The notes under the pieces: model-generated
What the model was told of the DNA's origin: nothing
Seen by the model: only the letters and a program-made list of their open reading frames with translations
Database searches by the model: none
Assembly: GCF_029852145.1 (NCBI RefSeq)
Contig: NC_079969.1
Coordinates: 1-64,000, forward strand
DNA from: Microplitis mediator
Taxonomy: Eukaryota; Arthropoda; Insecta; Hymenoptera; Braconidae
Direction: 5' to 3'
Length of the DNA stretch: 64,000 bases
Translations under genes and position numbers: made by a program
In this document: in pieces, positions 51,553-63,862 of the stretch
How the letters are laid out: the number at the start of each line of letters is the position of its first letter
Numbering within the stretch: position 1 is the stretch's first letter

Positions 51553-54500
51553 GTGTTGGGCTATTCCCAACAGGGCAAGAGTTATGGGCTACTCTTCAAA
51601 AAAATTCACACTGGCATCTCCACCCATCTCCACCCATGTCCACCCATCCTTATTTGGGTTGAAACTCAAAAAATAAATTTTTCTTGGGCCTTTTCAGAGT
51701 CTTCTCTACTACAGGACACCATAAGGAACAAAAAACGTTAATATTGTGTTGGGCTATTCCCAACAGGGCAAGAGTTATGGGCTACTCTTCAAAAAAATTC
51801 ACACTGGCATCTCCACCCATCTCCACCCATGTCCACCCATCCTTATTTGGGTTGAAACTCAAAAAATAAATTTTTCTCAGGACTTTTTGTGGTCTTCCCT
51901 ACTACAGGACACCATAAGGAACAAAAAACGTTACTATTGTGTTGGGCTATTCCCAACAGGGCAAGAGTTATGGGCTACTCTTCAAAAAAATTCACACTGG
52001 CATCTCCACCCATCTCCACCCATGTCCACCCATCCTTATTTGGGTTGAAACTCAAAAAATAAATTTTTCTTGGGCCTTTTTAGAGTCTTCTCTACTACAG
52101 GACACCATAAGGAACAAAAAACGTTAATATTGTGTTGGGCTATTCCCAACAGGGCAAGAGTTATGGGCTACTCTTCAAAAAAATTCACACTGGCATCTCC
52201 ACCCATCTCCACCCATGTCCACCCATCCTTATTTGGGTTGAAACTCAAAAAATAAATTTTTCTCAGGACTTTTTGTGGTCTTCCCTACTACAGGACACCA
52301 TAAGGAACAAAAAACGTTACTATTGTGTTGGGCTATTCCCAACAGGGCAAGAGTTATGGGCTACTCTTCAAAAAAATTCACACTGGCATCTCCACCCATC
52401 TCCACCCATGTCCACCCATCCTTATTTGGGTTGAAACTCAAAAAATAAATTTTTCTTGGGCCTTTTCAGAGTCTTCTCTACTACAGGACACCATAAGGAA
52501 CAAAAAACGTTAATATTGTGTTGGGCTATTCCCAACAGGGCAAGAGTTATGGGCTACTCTTCAAAAAAATTCACACTGGCATCTCCACCCATCTCCACCC
52601 ATGTCCACCCATCCTTATTTGGGTTGAAACTCAAAAAATAAATTTTTCTCAGGACTTTTTGTGGTCTTCCCTACTACAGGACACCATAAGGAACAAAAAA
52701 CGTTACTATTGTGTTGGGCTATTCCCAACAGGGCAAGAGTTATGGGCTACTCTTCAAAAAAATTCACACTGGCATCTCCACCCATCTCCACCCATGTCCA
52801 CCCATCCTTATTTGGGTTGAAACTCAAAAAATAAATTTTTCTTGGGCCTTTTTAGAGTCTTCTCTACTACAGGACACCATAAGGAACAAAAAACGTTAAT
52901 ATTGTGTTGGGCTATTCCCAACAGGGCAAGAGTTATGGGCTACTCTTCAAAAAAATTCACACTGGCATCTCCACCCATCTCCACCCATGTCCACCCATCC
53001 TTATTTGGGTTGAAACTCAAAAAATAAATTTTTCTCAGGACTTTTTGTGGTCTTCCCTACTACAGGACACCATAAGGAACAAAAAACGTTACTATTGTGT
53101 TGGGCTATTCCCAACAGGGCAAGAGTTATGGGCTACTCTTCAAAAAAATTCACACTGGCATCTCCACCCATCTCCACCCATGTCCACCCATCCTTATTTG
53201 GGTTGAAACTCAAAAAATAAATTTTTCTTGGGCCTTTTCAGAGTCTTCTCTACTACAGGACACCATAAGGAACAAAAAACGTTAATATTGTGTTGGGCTA
53301 TTCCCAACAGGGCAAGAGTTATGGGCTACTCTTCAAAAAAATTCACACTGGCATCTCCACCCATCTCCACCCATGTCCACCCATCCTTATTTGGGTTGAA
53401 ACTCAAAAAATAAATTTTTCTCAGGACTTTTTGTGGTCTTCCCTACTACAGGACACCATAAGGAACAAAAAACGTTACTATTGTGTTGGGCTATTCCCAA
53501 CAGGGCAAGAGTTATGGGCTACTCTTCAAAAAAATTCACACTGGCATCTCCACCCATCTCCACCCATGTCCACCCATCCTTATTTGGGTTGAAACTCAAA
53601 AAATAAATTTTTCTTGGGCCTTTTTAGAGTCTTCTCTACTACAGGACACCATAAGGAACAAAAAACGTTAATATTGTGTTGGGCTATTCCCAACAGGGCA
53701 AGAGTTATGGGCTACTCTTCAAAAAAATTCACACTGGCATCTCCACCCATCTCCACCCATGTCCACCCATCCTTATTTGGGTTGAAACTCAAAAAATAAA
53801 TTTTTCTCAGGACTTTTTGTGGTCTTCCCTACTACAGGACACCATAAGGAACAAAAAACGTTACTATTGTGTTGGGCTATTCCCAACAGGGCAAGAGTTA
53901 TGGGCTACTCTTCAAAAAAATTCACACTGGCATCTCCACCCATCTCCACCCATGTCCACCCATCCTTATTTGGGTTGAAACTCAAAAAATAAATTTATCT
54001 TGGGCCTTTTCAGAGTCTTCTCTACTACAGGACACCATAAGGAACAAAAAACGTTAATATTGTGTTGGGCTATTCCCAACAGGGCAAGAGTTATGGGCTA
54101 CTCTTCAAAAAAATTCACACTGGCATCTCCACCCATCTCCACCCATGTCCACCCATCCTTATTTGGGTTGAAACTCAAAAAATAAATTTTTCTCAGGACT
54201 TTTTGTGGTCTTCCCTACTACAGGACACCATAAGGAACAAAAAACGTTACTATTGTGTTGGGCTATTCCCAACAGGGCAAGAGTTATGGGCTACTCTTCA
54301 AAAAAATTCACACTGGCATCTCCACCCATCTCCACCCATGTCCACCCATCCTTATTTGGGTTGAAACTCAAAAAATAAATTTTTCTTGGGCCTTTTTAGA
54401 GTCTTCTCTACTACAGGACACCATAAGGAACAAAAAACGTTAATATTGTGTTGGGCTATTCCCAACAGGGCAAGAGTTATGGGCTACTCTTCAAAAAAAT

Positions 54501-57500
54501 TCACACTGGCATCTCCACCCATCTCCACCCATGTCCACCCATCCTTATTTGGGTTGAAACTCAAAAAATAAATTTTTCTCAGGACTTTTTGTGGTCTTCC
54601 CTACTACAGGACACCATAAGGAACAAAAAACGTTACTATTGTGTTGGGCTATTCCCAACAGGGCAAGAGTTATGGGCTACTCTTCAAAAAAATTCACACT
54701 GGCATCTCCACCCATCTCCACCCATGTCCACCCATCCTTATTTGGGTTGAAACTCAAAAAATAAATTTTTCTTGGGCCTTTTTAGAGTCTTCTCTACTAC
54801 AGGACACCATAAGGAACAAAAAACGTTAATATTGTGTTGGGCTATTCCCAACAGGGCAAGAGTTATGGGCTACTCTTCAAAAAAATTCACACTGGCATCT
54901 CCACCCATCTCCACCCATGTCCACCCATCCTTATTTGGGTTGAAACTCAAAAAATAAATTTTTCTCAGGACTTTTTGTGGTCTTCCCTACTACAGGACAC
55001 CATAAGGAACAAAAAACGTTACTATTGTGTTGGGCTATTCCCAACAGGGCAAGAGTTATGGGCTACTCTTCAAAAAAATTCACACTGGCATCTCCACCCA
55101 TCTCCACCCATGTCCACCCATCCTTATTTGGGTTGAAACTTAAAAAATAAATTTTTCTTGGGCCTTTTCAGAGTCTTCTCTACTACAGGACACCATAAGG
55201 AACAAAAAACGTTAATATTGTGTTGGGCTATTCCCAACAGGGCAAGAGTTATGGGCTACTCTTCAAAAAAATTCACACTGGCATCTCCACCCATCTCCAC
55301 CCATGTCCACCCATCCTTATTTGGGTTGAAACTCAAAAAATAAATTTTTCTCAGGACTTTTTGTGGTCTTCCCTACTACAGGACACCATAAGGAACAAAA
55401 AACGTTACTATTGTGTTGGGCTATTCCCAACAGGGCAAGAGTTATGGGCTACTCTTCAAAAAAATTCACACTGGCATCTCCACCCATCTCCACCCATGTC
55501 CACCCATCCTTATTTGGGTTGAAACTCAAAAAATAAATTTTTCTTGGGCCTTTTTAGAGTCTTCTCTACTACAGGACACCATAAGGAACAAAAAACGTTA
55601 ATATTGTGTTGGGCTATTCCCAACAGGGCAAGAGTTATGGGCTACTCTTCAAAAAAATTCACACTGGCATCTCCACCCATCTCCACCCATGTCCACCCAT
55701 CCTTATTTGGGTTGAAACTCAAAAAATAAATTTTTCTCAGGACTTTTTGTGGTCTTCCCTACTACAGGACACCATAAGGAACAAAAAACGTTACTATTGT
55801 GTTGGGCTATTCCCAACAGGGCAAGAGTTATGGGCTACTCTTCAAAAAAATTCACACTGGCATCTCCACCCATCTCCACCCATGTCCACCCATCCTTATT
55901 TGGGTTGAAACTCAAAAAATAAATTTTTCTTGGGCCTTTTCAGAGTCTTCTCTACTACAGGACACCATAAGGAACAAAAAACGTTAATATTGTGTTGGGC
56001 TATTCCCAACAGGGCAAGAGTTATGGGCTACTCTTCAAAAAAATTCACACTGGCATCTCCACCCATCTCCACCCATGTCCACCCATCCTTATTTGGGTTG
56101 AAACTCAAAAAATAAATTTTTCTCAGGACTTTTTGTGGTCTTCCCTACTACAGGACACCATAAGGAACAAAAAACGTTACTATTGTGTTGGGCTATTCCC
56201 AACAGGGCAAGAGTTATGGGCTACTCTTCAAAAAAATTCACACTGGCATCTCCACCCATCTCCACCCATGTCCACCCATCCTTATTTGGGTTGAAACTCA
56301 AAAAATAAATTTTTCTTGGGCCTTTTTAGAGTCTTCTCTACTACAGGACACCATAAGGAACAAAAAACGTTAATATTGTGTTGGGCTATTCCCAACAGGG
56401 CAAGAGTTATGGGCTACTCTTCAAAAAAATTCACACTGGCATCTCCACCCATCTCCACCCATGTCCACCCATCCTTATTTGGGTTGAAACTCAAAAAATA
56501 AATTTTTCTCAGGACTTTTTGTGGTCTTCCCTACTACAGGACACCATAAGGAACAAAAAACGTTACTATTGTGTTGGGCTATTCCCAACAGGGCAAGAGT
56601 TATGGGCTACTCTTCAAAAAAATTCACACTGGCATCTCCACCCATCTCCACCCATGTCCACCCATCCTTATTTGGGTTGAAACTCAAAAAATAAATTTTT
56701 CTTGGGCCTTTTCAGAGTCTTCTCTACTACAGGACACCATAAGGAACAAAAAACGTTAATATTGTGTTGGGCTATTCCCAACAGGGCAAGAGTTATGGGC
56801 TACTCTTCAAAAAAATTCACACTGGCATCTCCACCCATCTCCACCCATGTCCACCCATCCTTATTTGGGTTGAAACTCAAAAAATAAATTTTTCTCAGGA
56901 CTTTTTGTGGTCTTCCCTACTACAGGACACCATAAGGAACAAAAAACGTTACTATTGTGTTGGGCTATTCCCAACAGGGCAAGAGTTATGGGCTACTCTT
57001 CAAAAAAATTCACACTGGCATCTCCACCCATCTCCACCCATGTCCACCCATCCTTATTTGGGTTGAAACTCAAAAAATAAATTTTTCTTGGGCCTTTTTA
57101 GAGTCTTCTCTACTACAGGACACCATAAGGAACAAAAAACGTTAATATTGTGTTGGGCTATTCCCAACAGGGCAAGAGTTATGGGCTACTCTTCAAAAAA
57201 ATTCACACTGGCATCTCCACCCATCTCCACCCATGTCCACCCATCCTTATTTGGGTTGAAACTCAAAAAATAAATTTTTCTCAGGACTTTTTGTGGTCTT
57301 CCCTACTACAGGACACCATAAGGAACAAAAAACGTTACTATTGTGTTGGGCTATTCCCAACAGGGCAAGAGTTATGGGCTACTCTTCAAAAAAATTCACA
57401 CTGGCATCTCCACCCATCTCCACCCATGTCCACCCATCCTTATTTGGGTTGAAACTCAAAAAATAAATTTTTCTTGGGCCTTTTTAGAGTCTTCTCTACT

Positions 57501-57728
57501 ACAGGACACCATAAGGAACAAAAAACGTTAATATTGTGTTGGGCTATTCCCAACAGGGCAAGAGTTATGGGCTACTCTTCAAAAAAATTCACACTGGCAT
57601 CTCCACCCATCTCCACCCATGTCCACCCATCCTTATTTGGGTTGAAACTCAAAAAATAAATTTTTCTCAGGACTTTTTGTGGTCTTCCCTACTACAGGAC
57701 ACCATAAGGAACAAAAAACGTTACTATT
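51553..57728 (+). repeat. 386-bp dimer HOR array, 16 copies (C or C' plus B)
   Basis: Sixteen exact 386-bp dimers (6176 bp). The C-position unit ends in AACGTTAAT and the B unit in AACGTTACT. The C-position subtype is TTTTCAGAG (C) or TTTTTAGAG (C'), in the order C C' C C' C C' C C' C' C C' C C' C C' C'. Apart from this, differences are rare: TTTATCTTGG at 53997 and ACTTAAAAA at 55141. This is the most homogeneous stretch of the window, implying recent amplification. Confidence 0.95.
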
Positions 57729-59059
57729 GTGTTGGGCTATTCCCAACAGGGCAAGAGTTATGGGCTACTCTTCAAAAAAATTCACACTGGCATCTCCACC
57801 CATCTCCACCCATGTCCACCCATCCTTATTTGGGTTGAAACTCAAAAAATAAATTTTTCTCAGGTCTTTTTGTGGTTTTTTCTACTACAGGACACCATAA
57901 GGAACAAAAAACGTTAATATTGTGTTGGGCTATTCCCAACAGGGCAAGAGTTATGGGCTACTCTTCAAAAAAATTCACACTGTCATCTCCACCCATCTCC
58001 ACCCATGTCCACCCATCCTTATTTGGGTTGAAACTCAAAAAATAAATTTTTCTCAGGTCTTTTTGTGGTTTTTTTTACTACAGGACACCATAAGGAACAA
58101 AAAACGTTAATATTGTGTTGGGCTATTCCCAACAGGGCAAGAGTTATGGGCTACTCTTCAAAAAAATTCACACTGGCATCTCCACCCATCTCCACCCATG
58201 TCCACCCATCCTTATTTGGGTTGAAACTCAAAAAATAAATTTTTCTTGGGCCTTTTCAGAGTCTTCTCTACTACAGGACACCATAAGGAACAAAAAACGT
58301 TAATATTGTGTTGGGCTATTCCCAACAGGGCAAGAGTTATGGGCCACTCTTCAAAAAAATTCACACTGGCATCTCCACCCATCTCCACCCATCCTTATTT
58401 GGGTTGAAACTCAAAAAATAAATTTTTCTCAGGTCTTTTTGTGGTTTTTTCTACTACAAGACACCATAAGGAACAAAAAACGTTAATATTGTGTTGGGCT
58501 ATTCCCAACAGGGCAAGAGTTATGGGCCACTCTTCAAAAAAATTCACACTGGCATCTCCACCCATCTCCACCCATCCTTATTTGGGTTGAAACTCAAAAA
58601 ATAAATTTTTCTCAGGACTTTTTGTGGTCTTCCCTACTACAGGACACCATAAGGAACAAAAAACGTTCATATTGTGTTGGGCTATTCCCAACAGGGCAAG
58701 AGTTATGGGCTACTCTTCAAAAAAATTCACACTGGCATCTCCACCCATCTCCACCCATGTCCACCCATCCTTATTTGGGTTGAAACTCAAAAAATAAATT
58801 TTTCTCAGGTCTTTTTGTGGTTTTTTCTACTACAGGACACCATAAGGAACAAAAAACGTTAATATTGTGTTGGGCTATTCCCAACAGGGCAAGAGTTATG
58901 GGCTACTCTTCAAAAAAATTCACACTGGCATCTCCACCCATCTCCACCCATGTCCACCCATCCTTATTTGGGTTGAAACTCAAAAAATAAATTTTTCTCA
59001 GGACTTTTTGTGGTCTTCCCTACTACAGGACACCATAAGGAACAAAAAACGTTACTATT
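55799..59059 (+). repeat. 3261-bp composite unit, copy 1
   Basis: Five dimers (C C' C C' C' with B units) followed by A, V, C, s, s, A, B. It is 17 monomers: fifteen of 193 bp and two of 183 bp. It overlaps the end of the dimer array and is followed at once by its copy. Confidence 0.92.
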
Positions 59060-62000
59060 GTGTTGGGCTATTCCCAACAGGGCAAGAGTTATGGGCTACT
59101 CTTCAAAAAAATTCACACTGGCATCTCCACCCATCTCCACCCATGTCCACCCATCCTTATTTGGGTTGAAACTCAAAAAATAAATTTTTCTTGGGCCTTT
59201 TCAGAGTCTTCTCTACTACAGGACACCATAAGGAACAAAAAACGTTAATATTGTGTTGGGCTATTCCCAACAGGGCAAGAGTTATGGGCTACTCTTCAAA
59301 AAAATTCACACTGGCATCTCCACCCATCTCCACCCATGTCCACCCATCCTTATTTGGGTTGAAACTCAAAAAATAAATTTTTCTCAGGACTTTTTGTGGT
59401 CTTCCCTACTACAGGACACCATAAGGAACAAAAAACGTTACTATTGTGTTGGGCTATTCCCAACAGGGCAAGAGTTATGGGCTACTCTTCAAAAAAATTC
59501 ACACTGGCATCTCCACCCATCTCCACCCATGTCCACCCATCCTTATTTGGGTTGAAACTCAAAAAATAAATTTTTCTTGGGCCTTTTTAGAGTCTTCTCT
59601 ACTACAGGACACCATAAGGAACAAAAAACGTTAATATTGTGTTGGGCTATTCCCAACAGGGCAAGAGTTATGGGCTACTCTTCAAAAAAATTCACACTGG
59701 CATCTCCACCCATCTCCACCCATGTCCACCCATCCTTATTTGGGTTGAAACTCAAAAAATAAATTTTTCTCAGGACTTTTTGTGGTCTTCCCTACTACAG
59801 GACACCATAAGGAACAAAAAACGTTACTATTGTGTTGGGCTATTCCCAACAGGGCAAGAGTTATGGGCTACTCTTCAAAAAAATTCACACTGGCATCTCC
59901 ACCCATCTCCACCCATGTCCACCCATCCTTATTTGGGTTGAAACTCAAAAAATAAATTTTTCTTGGGCCTTTTCAGAGTCTTCTCTACTACAGGACACCA
60001 TAAGGAACAAAAAACGTTAATATTGTGTTGGGCTATTCCCAACAGGGCAAGAGTTATGGGCTACTCTTCAAAAAAATTCACACTGGCATCTCCACCCATC
60101 TCCACCCATGTCCACCCATCCTTATTTGGGTTGAAACTCAAAAAATAAATTTTTCTCAGGACTTTTTGTGGTCTTCCCTACTACAGGACACCATAAGGAA
60201 CAAAAAACGTTACTATTGTGTTGGGCTATTCCCAACAGGGCAAGAGTTATGGGCTACTCTTCAAAAAAATTCACACTGGCATCTCCACCCATCTCCACCC
60301 ATGTCCACCCATCCTTATTTGGGTTGAAACTCAAAAAATAAATTTTTCTTGGGCCTTTTTAGAGTCTTCTCTACTACAGGACACCATAAGGAACAAAAAA
60401 CGTTAATATTGTGTTGGGCTATTCCCAACAGGGCAAGAGTTATGGGCTACTCTTCAAAAAAATTCACACTGGCATCTCCACCCATCTCCACCCATGTCCA
60501 CCCATCCTTATTTGGGTTGAAACTCAAAAAATAAATTTTTCTCAGGACTTTTTGTGGTCTTCCCTACTACAGGACACCATAAGGAACAAAAAACGTTACT
60601 ATTGTGTTGGGCTATTCCCAACAGGGCAAGAGTTATGGGCTACTCTTCAAAAAAATTCACACTGGCATCTCCACCCATCTCCACCCATGTCCACCCATCC
60701 TTATTTGGGTTGAAACTCAAAAAATAAATTTTTCTTGGGCCTTTTTAGAGTCTTCTCTACTACAGGACACCATAAGGAACAAAAAACGTTAATATTGTGT
60801 TGGGCTATTCCCAACAGGGCAAGAGTTATGGGCTACTCTTTAAAAAAATTCACACTGGCATCTCCACCCATCTCCACCCATGTCCACCCATCCTTATTTG
60901 GGTTGAAACTCAAAAAATAAATTTTTCTCAGGACTTTTTGTGGTCTTCCCTACTACAGGACACCATAAGGAACAAAAAACGTTACTATTGTGTTGGGCTA
61001 TTCCCAACAGGGCAAGAGTTATGGGCTACTCTTCAAAAAAATTCACACTGGCATCTCCACCCATCTCCACCCATGTCCACCCATCCTTATTTGGGTTGAA
61101 ACTCAAAAAATAAATTTTTCTCAGGTCTTTTTGTGGTTTTTTCTACTACAGGACACCATAAGGAACAAAAAACGTTAATATTGTGTTGGGCTATTCCCAA
61201 CAGGGCAAGAGTTATGGGCTACTCTTCAAAAAAATTCACACTGTCATCTCCACCCATCTCCACCCATGTCCACCCATCCTTATTTGGGTTGAAACTCAAA
61301 AAATAAATTTTTCTCAGGTCTTTTTGTGGTTTTTTTTACTACAGGACACCATAAGGAACAAAAAACGTTAATATTGTGTTGGGCTATTCCCAACAGGGCA
61401 AGAGTTATGGGCTACTCTTCAAAAAAATTCACACTGGCATCTCCACCCATCTCCACCCATGTCCACCCATCCTTATTTGGGTTGAAACTCAAAAAATAAA
61501 TTTTTCTTGGGCCTTTTCAGAGTCTTCTCTACTACAGGACACCATAAGGAACAAAAAACGTTAATATTGTGTTGGGCTATTCCCAACAGGGCAAGAGTTA
61601 TGGGCCACTCTTCAAAAAAATTCACACTGGCATCTCCACCCATCTCCACCCATCCTTATTTGGGTTGAAACTCAAAAAATAAATTTTTCTCAGGTCTTTT
61701 TGTGGTTTTTTCTACTACAAGACACCATAAGGAACAAAAAACGTTAATATTGTGTTGGGCTATTCCCAACAGGGCAAGAGTTATGGGCCACTCTTCAAAA
61801 AAATTCACACTGGCATCTCCACCCATCTCCACCCATCCTTATTTGGGTTGAAACTCAAAAAATAAATTTTTCTCAGGACTTTTTGTGGTCTTCCCTACTA
61901 CAGGACACCATAAGGAACAAAAAACGTTCATATTGTGTTGGGCTATTCCCAACAGGGCAAGAGTTATGGGCTACTCTTCAAAAAAATTCACACTGGCATC

Positions 62001-62127
62001 TCCACCCATCTCCACCCATGTCCACCCATCCTTATTTGGGTTGAAACTCAAAAAATAAATTTTTCTCAGGTCTTTTTGTGGTTTTTTCTACTACAGGACA
62101 CCATAAGGAACAAAAAACGTTAATATT
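59060..62127 (+). repeat. 3261-bp composite unit, copy 2 (direct tandem)
   Basis: All markers follow at 3261 bp, including the TTTTTTTTACTAC variant near 61330 (58072 in copy 1). The match ends in the monomer at 62128, which is A type where copy 1 has B (58867). Confidence 0.92.
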
Positions 62128-63862
62128 GTGTTGGGCTATTCCCAACAGGGCAAGAGTTATGGGCTACTCTTCGAAAAAATTCACACTGGCATCTCCACCC
62201 ATCTCCACCCATGTCCACCCATCCTTATTTGGGTTGAAACTCAAAAAATAAATTTTTCTCAGGTCTTTTTGTGGTTTTTTCTACTACAGGACACCATAAG
62301 GAACGAAAAACGTTAATATTGTGTTGGGCGATTCCCAACAGGGCAAGAGTTATGAGCTACTCAAAAAAAATTCACACTGGCATCTCCACCCATCTCCACC
62401 CATGTCCACCCATCCTTATTTGGGTTGAAACTCAAAAAATAAATTTTTCTCAGGACTTTTTGTGGTCTTCCCTACTACAGGACACCATAAGGAACAAAAA
62501 ACGTTAATATTGTGTTGGGCTATTTCCAACAGGGCAAGAGTTATGGGCTACTCTTCAAAAAAATTCACACTGGCATCTCCACCCATCTCCACCCATGTCC
62601 ACCCATCCTTATTTGGGTTGAAACTCAAAAAATAAATTTTTCTCAGGACTTTTTGTGGTCTTCCCTACTACAGGACACCATAAGGAACAAAAAACGTTAC
62701 TATTGTGTTGGGCTATTCCCAACAGGGCAAGAGTTATGGGCTACTCTTCAAAAAAATTCACACTGGCATCTCCACCCATCTCCACCCATGTCCACCCATC
62801 CTTATTTGGGTTGAAACTCAAAAAATAAATTTTTCTTGGGCCTTTTCAGAGTCTTCTCTACTACAGGACACCATAAGGAACAAAAAACGTTAATATTGTG
62901 TTGGGCTATTCCCAACAGGGCAAGAGTTATGGGCTACTCTTCAAAAAAATTCACACTGGCATCTCCACCCATCTCCACCCATGTCCACCCATCCTTATTT
63001 GGGTTGAAACTCAAAAAATAAATTTTTCTCAGGTCTTTTTGTGGTCTTCCCTACTACAGGACACCATAAGGAACAAAAAACGTTAATATTGTGTTGGGCT
63101 ATTCCCAACAGGGCAAGAGTTATGGGCTACTCTTCAAAAAAATTCATACTGGCATCTCCACCCATCTCCACCCATGTCCACCCATCCTTATTTGGGTTGA
63201 AACTCAAAAAATAAATTTTTCTCAGGTCTTTTTGTGGTTTTTTCTACTACAGGACACCATAAGGAACAAAAAACGTTAATATTGTGTTGGGCTATTCCCA
63301 ACAGGGCAAGAGTTATGGGCTACTCTTTAAAAAAATTCATACTGGCATCTCCACCCATCTCCACCCATGTCCACCCATCCTTATTTGGGTTGAAACTCAA
63401 AAAATAAATTTTTCTCAGGTCTTTTTGTGGTTTTTTCTACTACAGGACACCATAAGGAACAAAAAACGTTAATATTGTGTTGGGCTATTCCCAACAGGGC
63501 AAGAGTTATGGGCTACTCTTCAAAAAAATTCACACTGGCATCTCCACCCATCTCCACCCATGTCCACCCATCCTTATTTGGGTTGAAACTCAAAAAATAA
63601 ATTTTTCTCAGGTCTTTTTGTGGTTTTTTCTACTACAGGACACCATAAGGAACAAAAAACGTTAATATTGTGTTGGGCTATTCCCAACAGGGCAAGAGTT
63701 ATGGGCTACTCTTCAAAAAAATTCACACTGGCATCTCCACCCATCTCCACCCATGTCCACCCATCCTTATTTGGGTTGAAACTCAAAAAATAAATTTTTC
63801 TCAGGTCTTTTTGTGGTTTTTTCTACTACAGGACACCATAAGGAACAAAAAACGTTAATATT
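62128..63862 (+). repeat. A-191-F-C-E-A-A-A-A run, copy of 29581-31315
   Basis: The offset is 32547 bp. Shared rare markers are AACGAAAAACG and ATGAGCTAC. It contains the start of another 8-monomer HOR, from 62512. Private changes are TTCGAAAAAA at about 62172 and GGGCGATTCCC at about 62330. Confidence 0.88.

Noticed and set aside
100..63858. Recurrent 61-62-codon open frames starting GTG in almost every full monomer, and 78-121-codon versions spanning monomer junctions
   Set aside because: They are reading frames of the satellite itself. They start at GTG, have no upstream signals, recur hundreds of times and end at the TAA of CGTTAAT. Because 193 is not a multiple of 3, the frame shifts at each unit. 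Longer versions appear simply where TTAAT becomes TTACT or TTCAT and the stop is lost.
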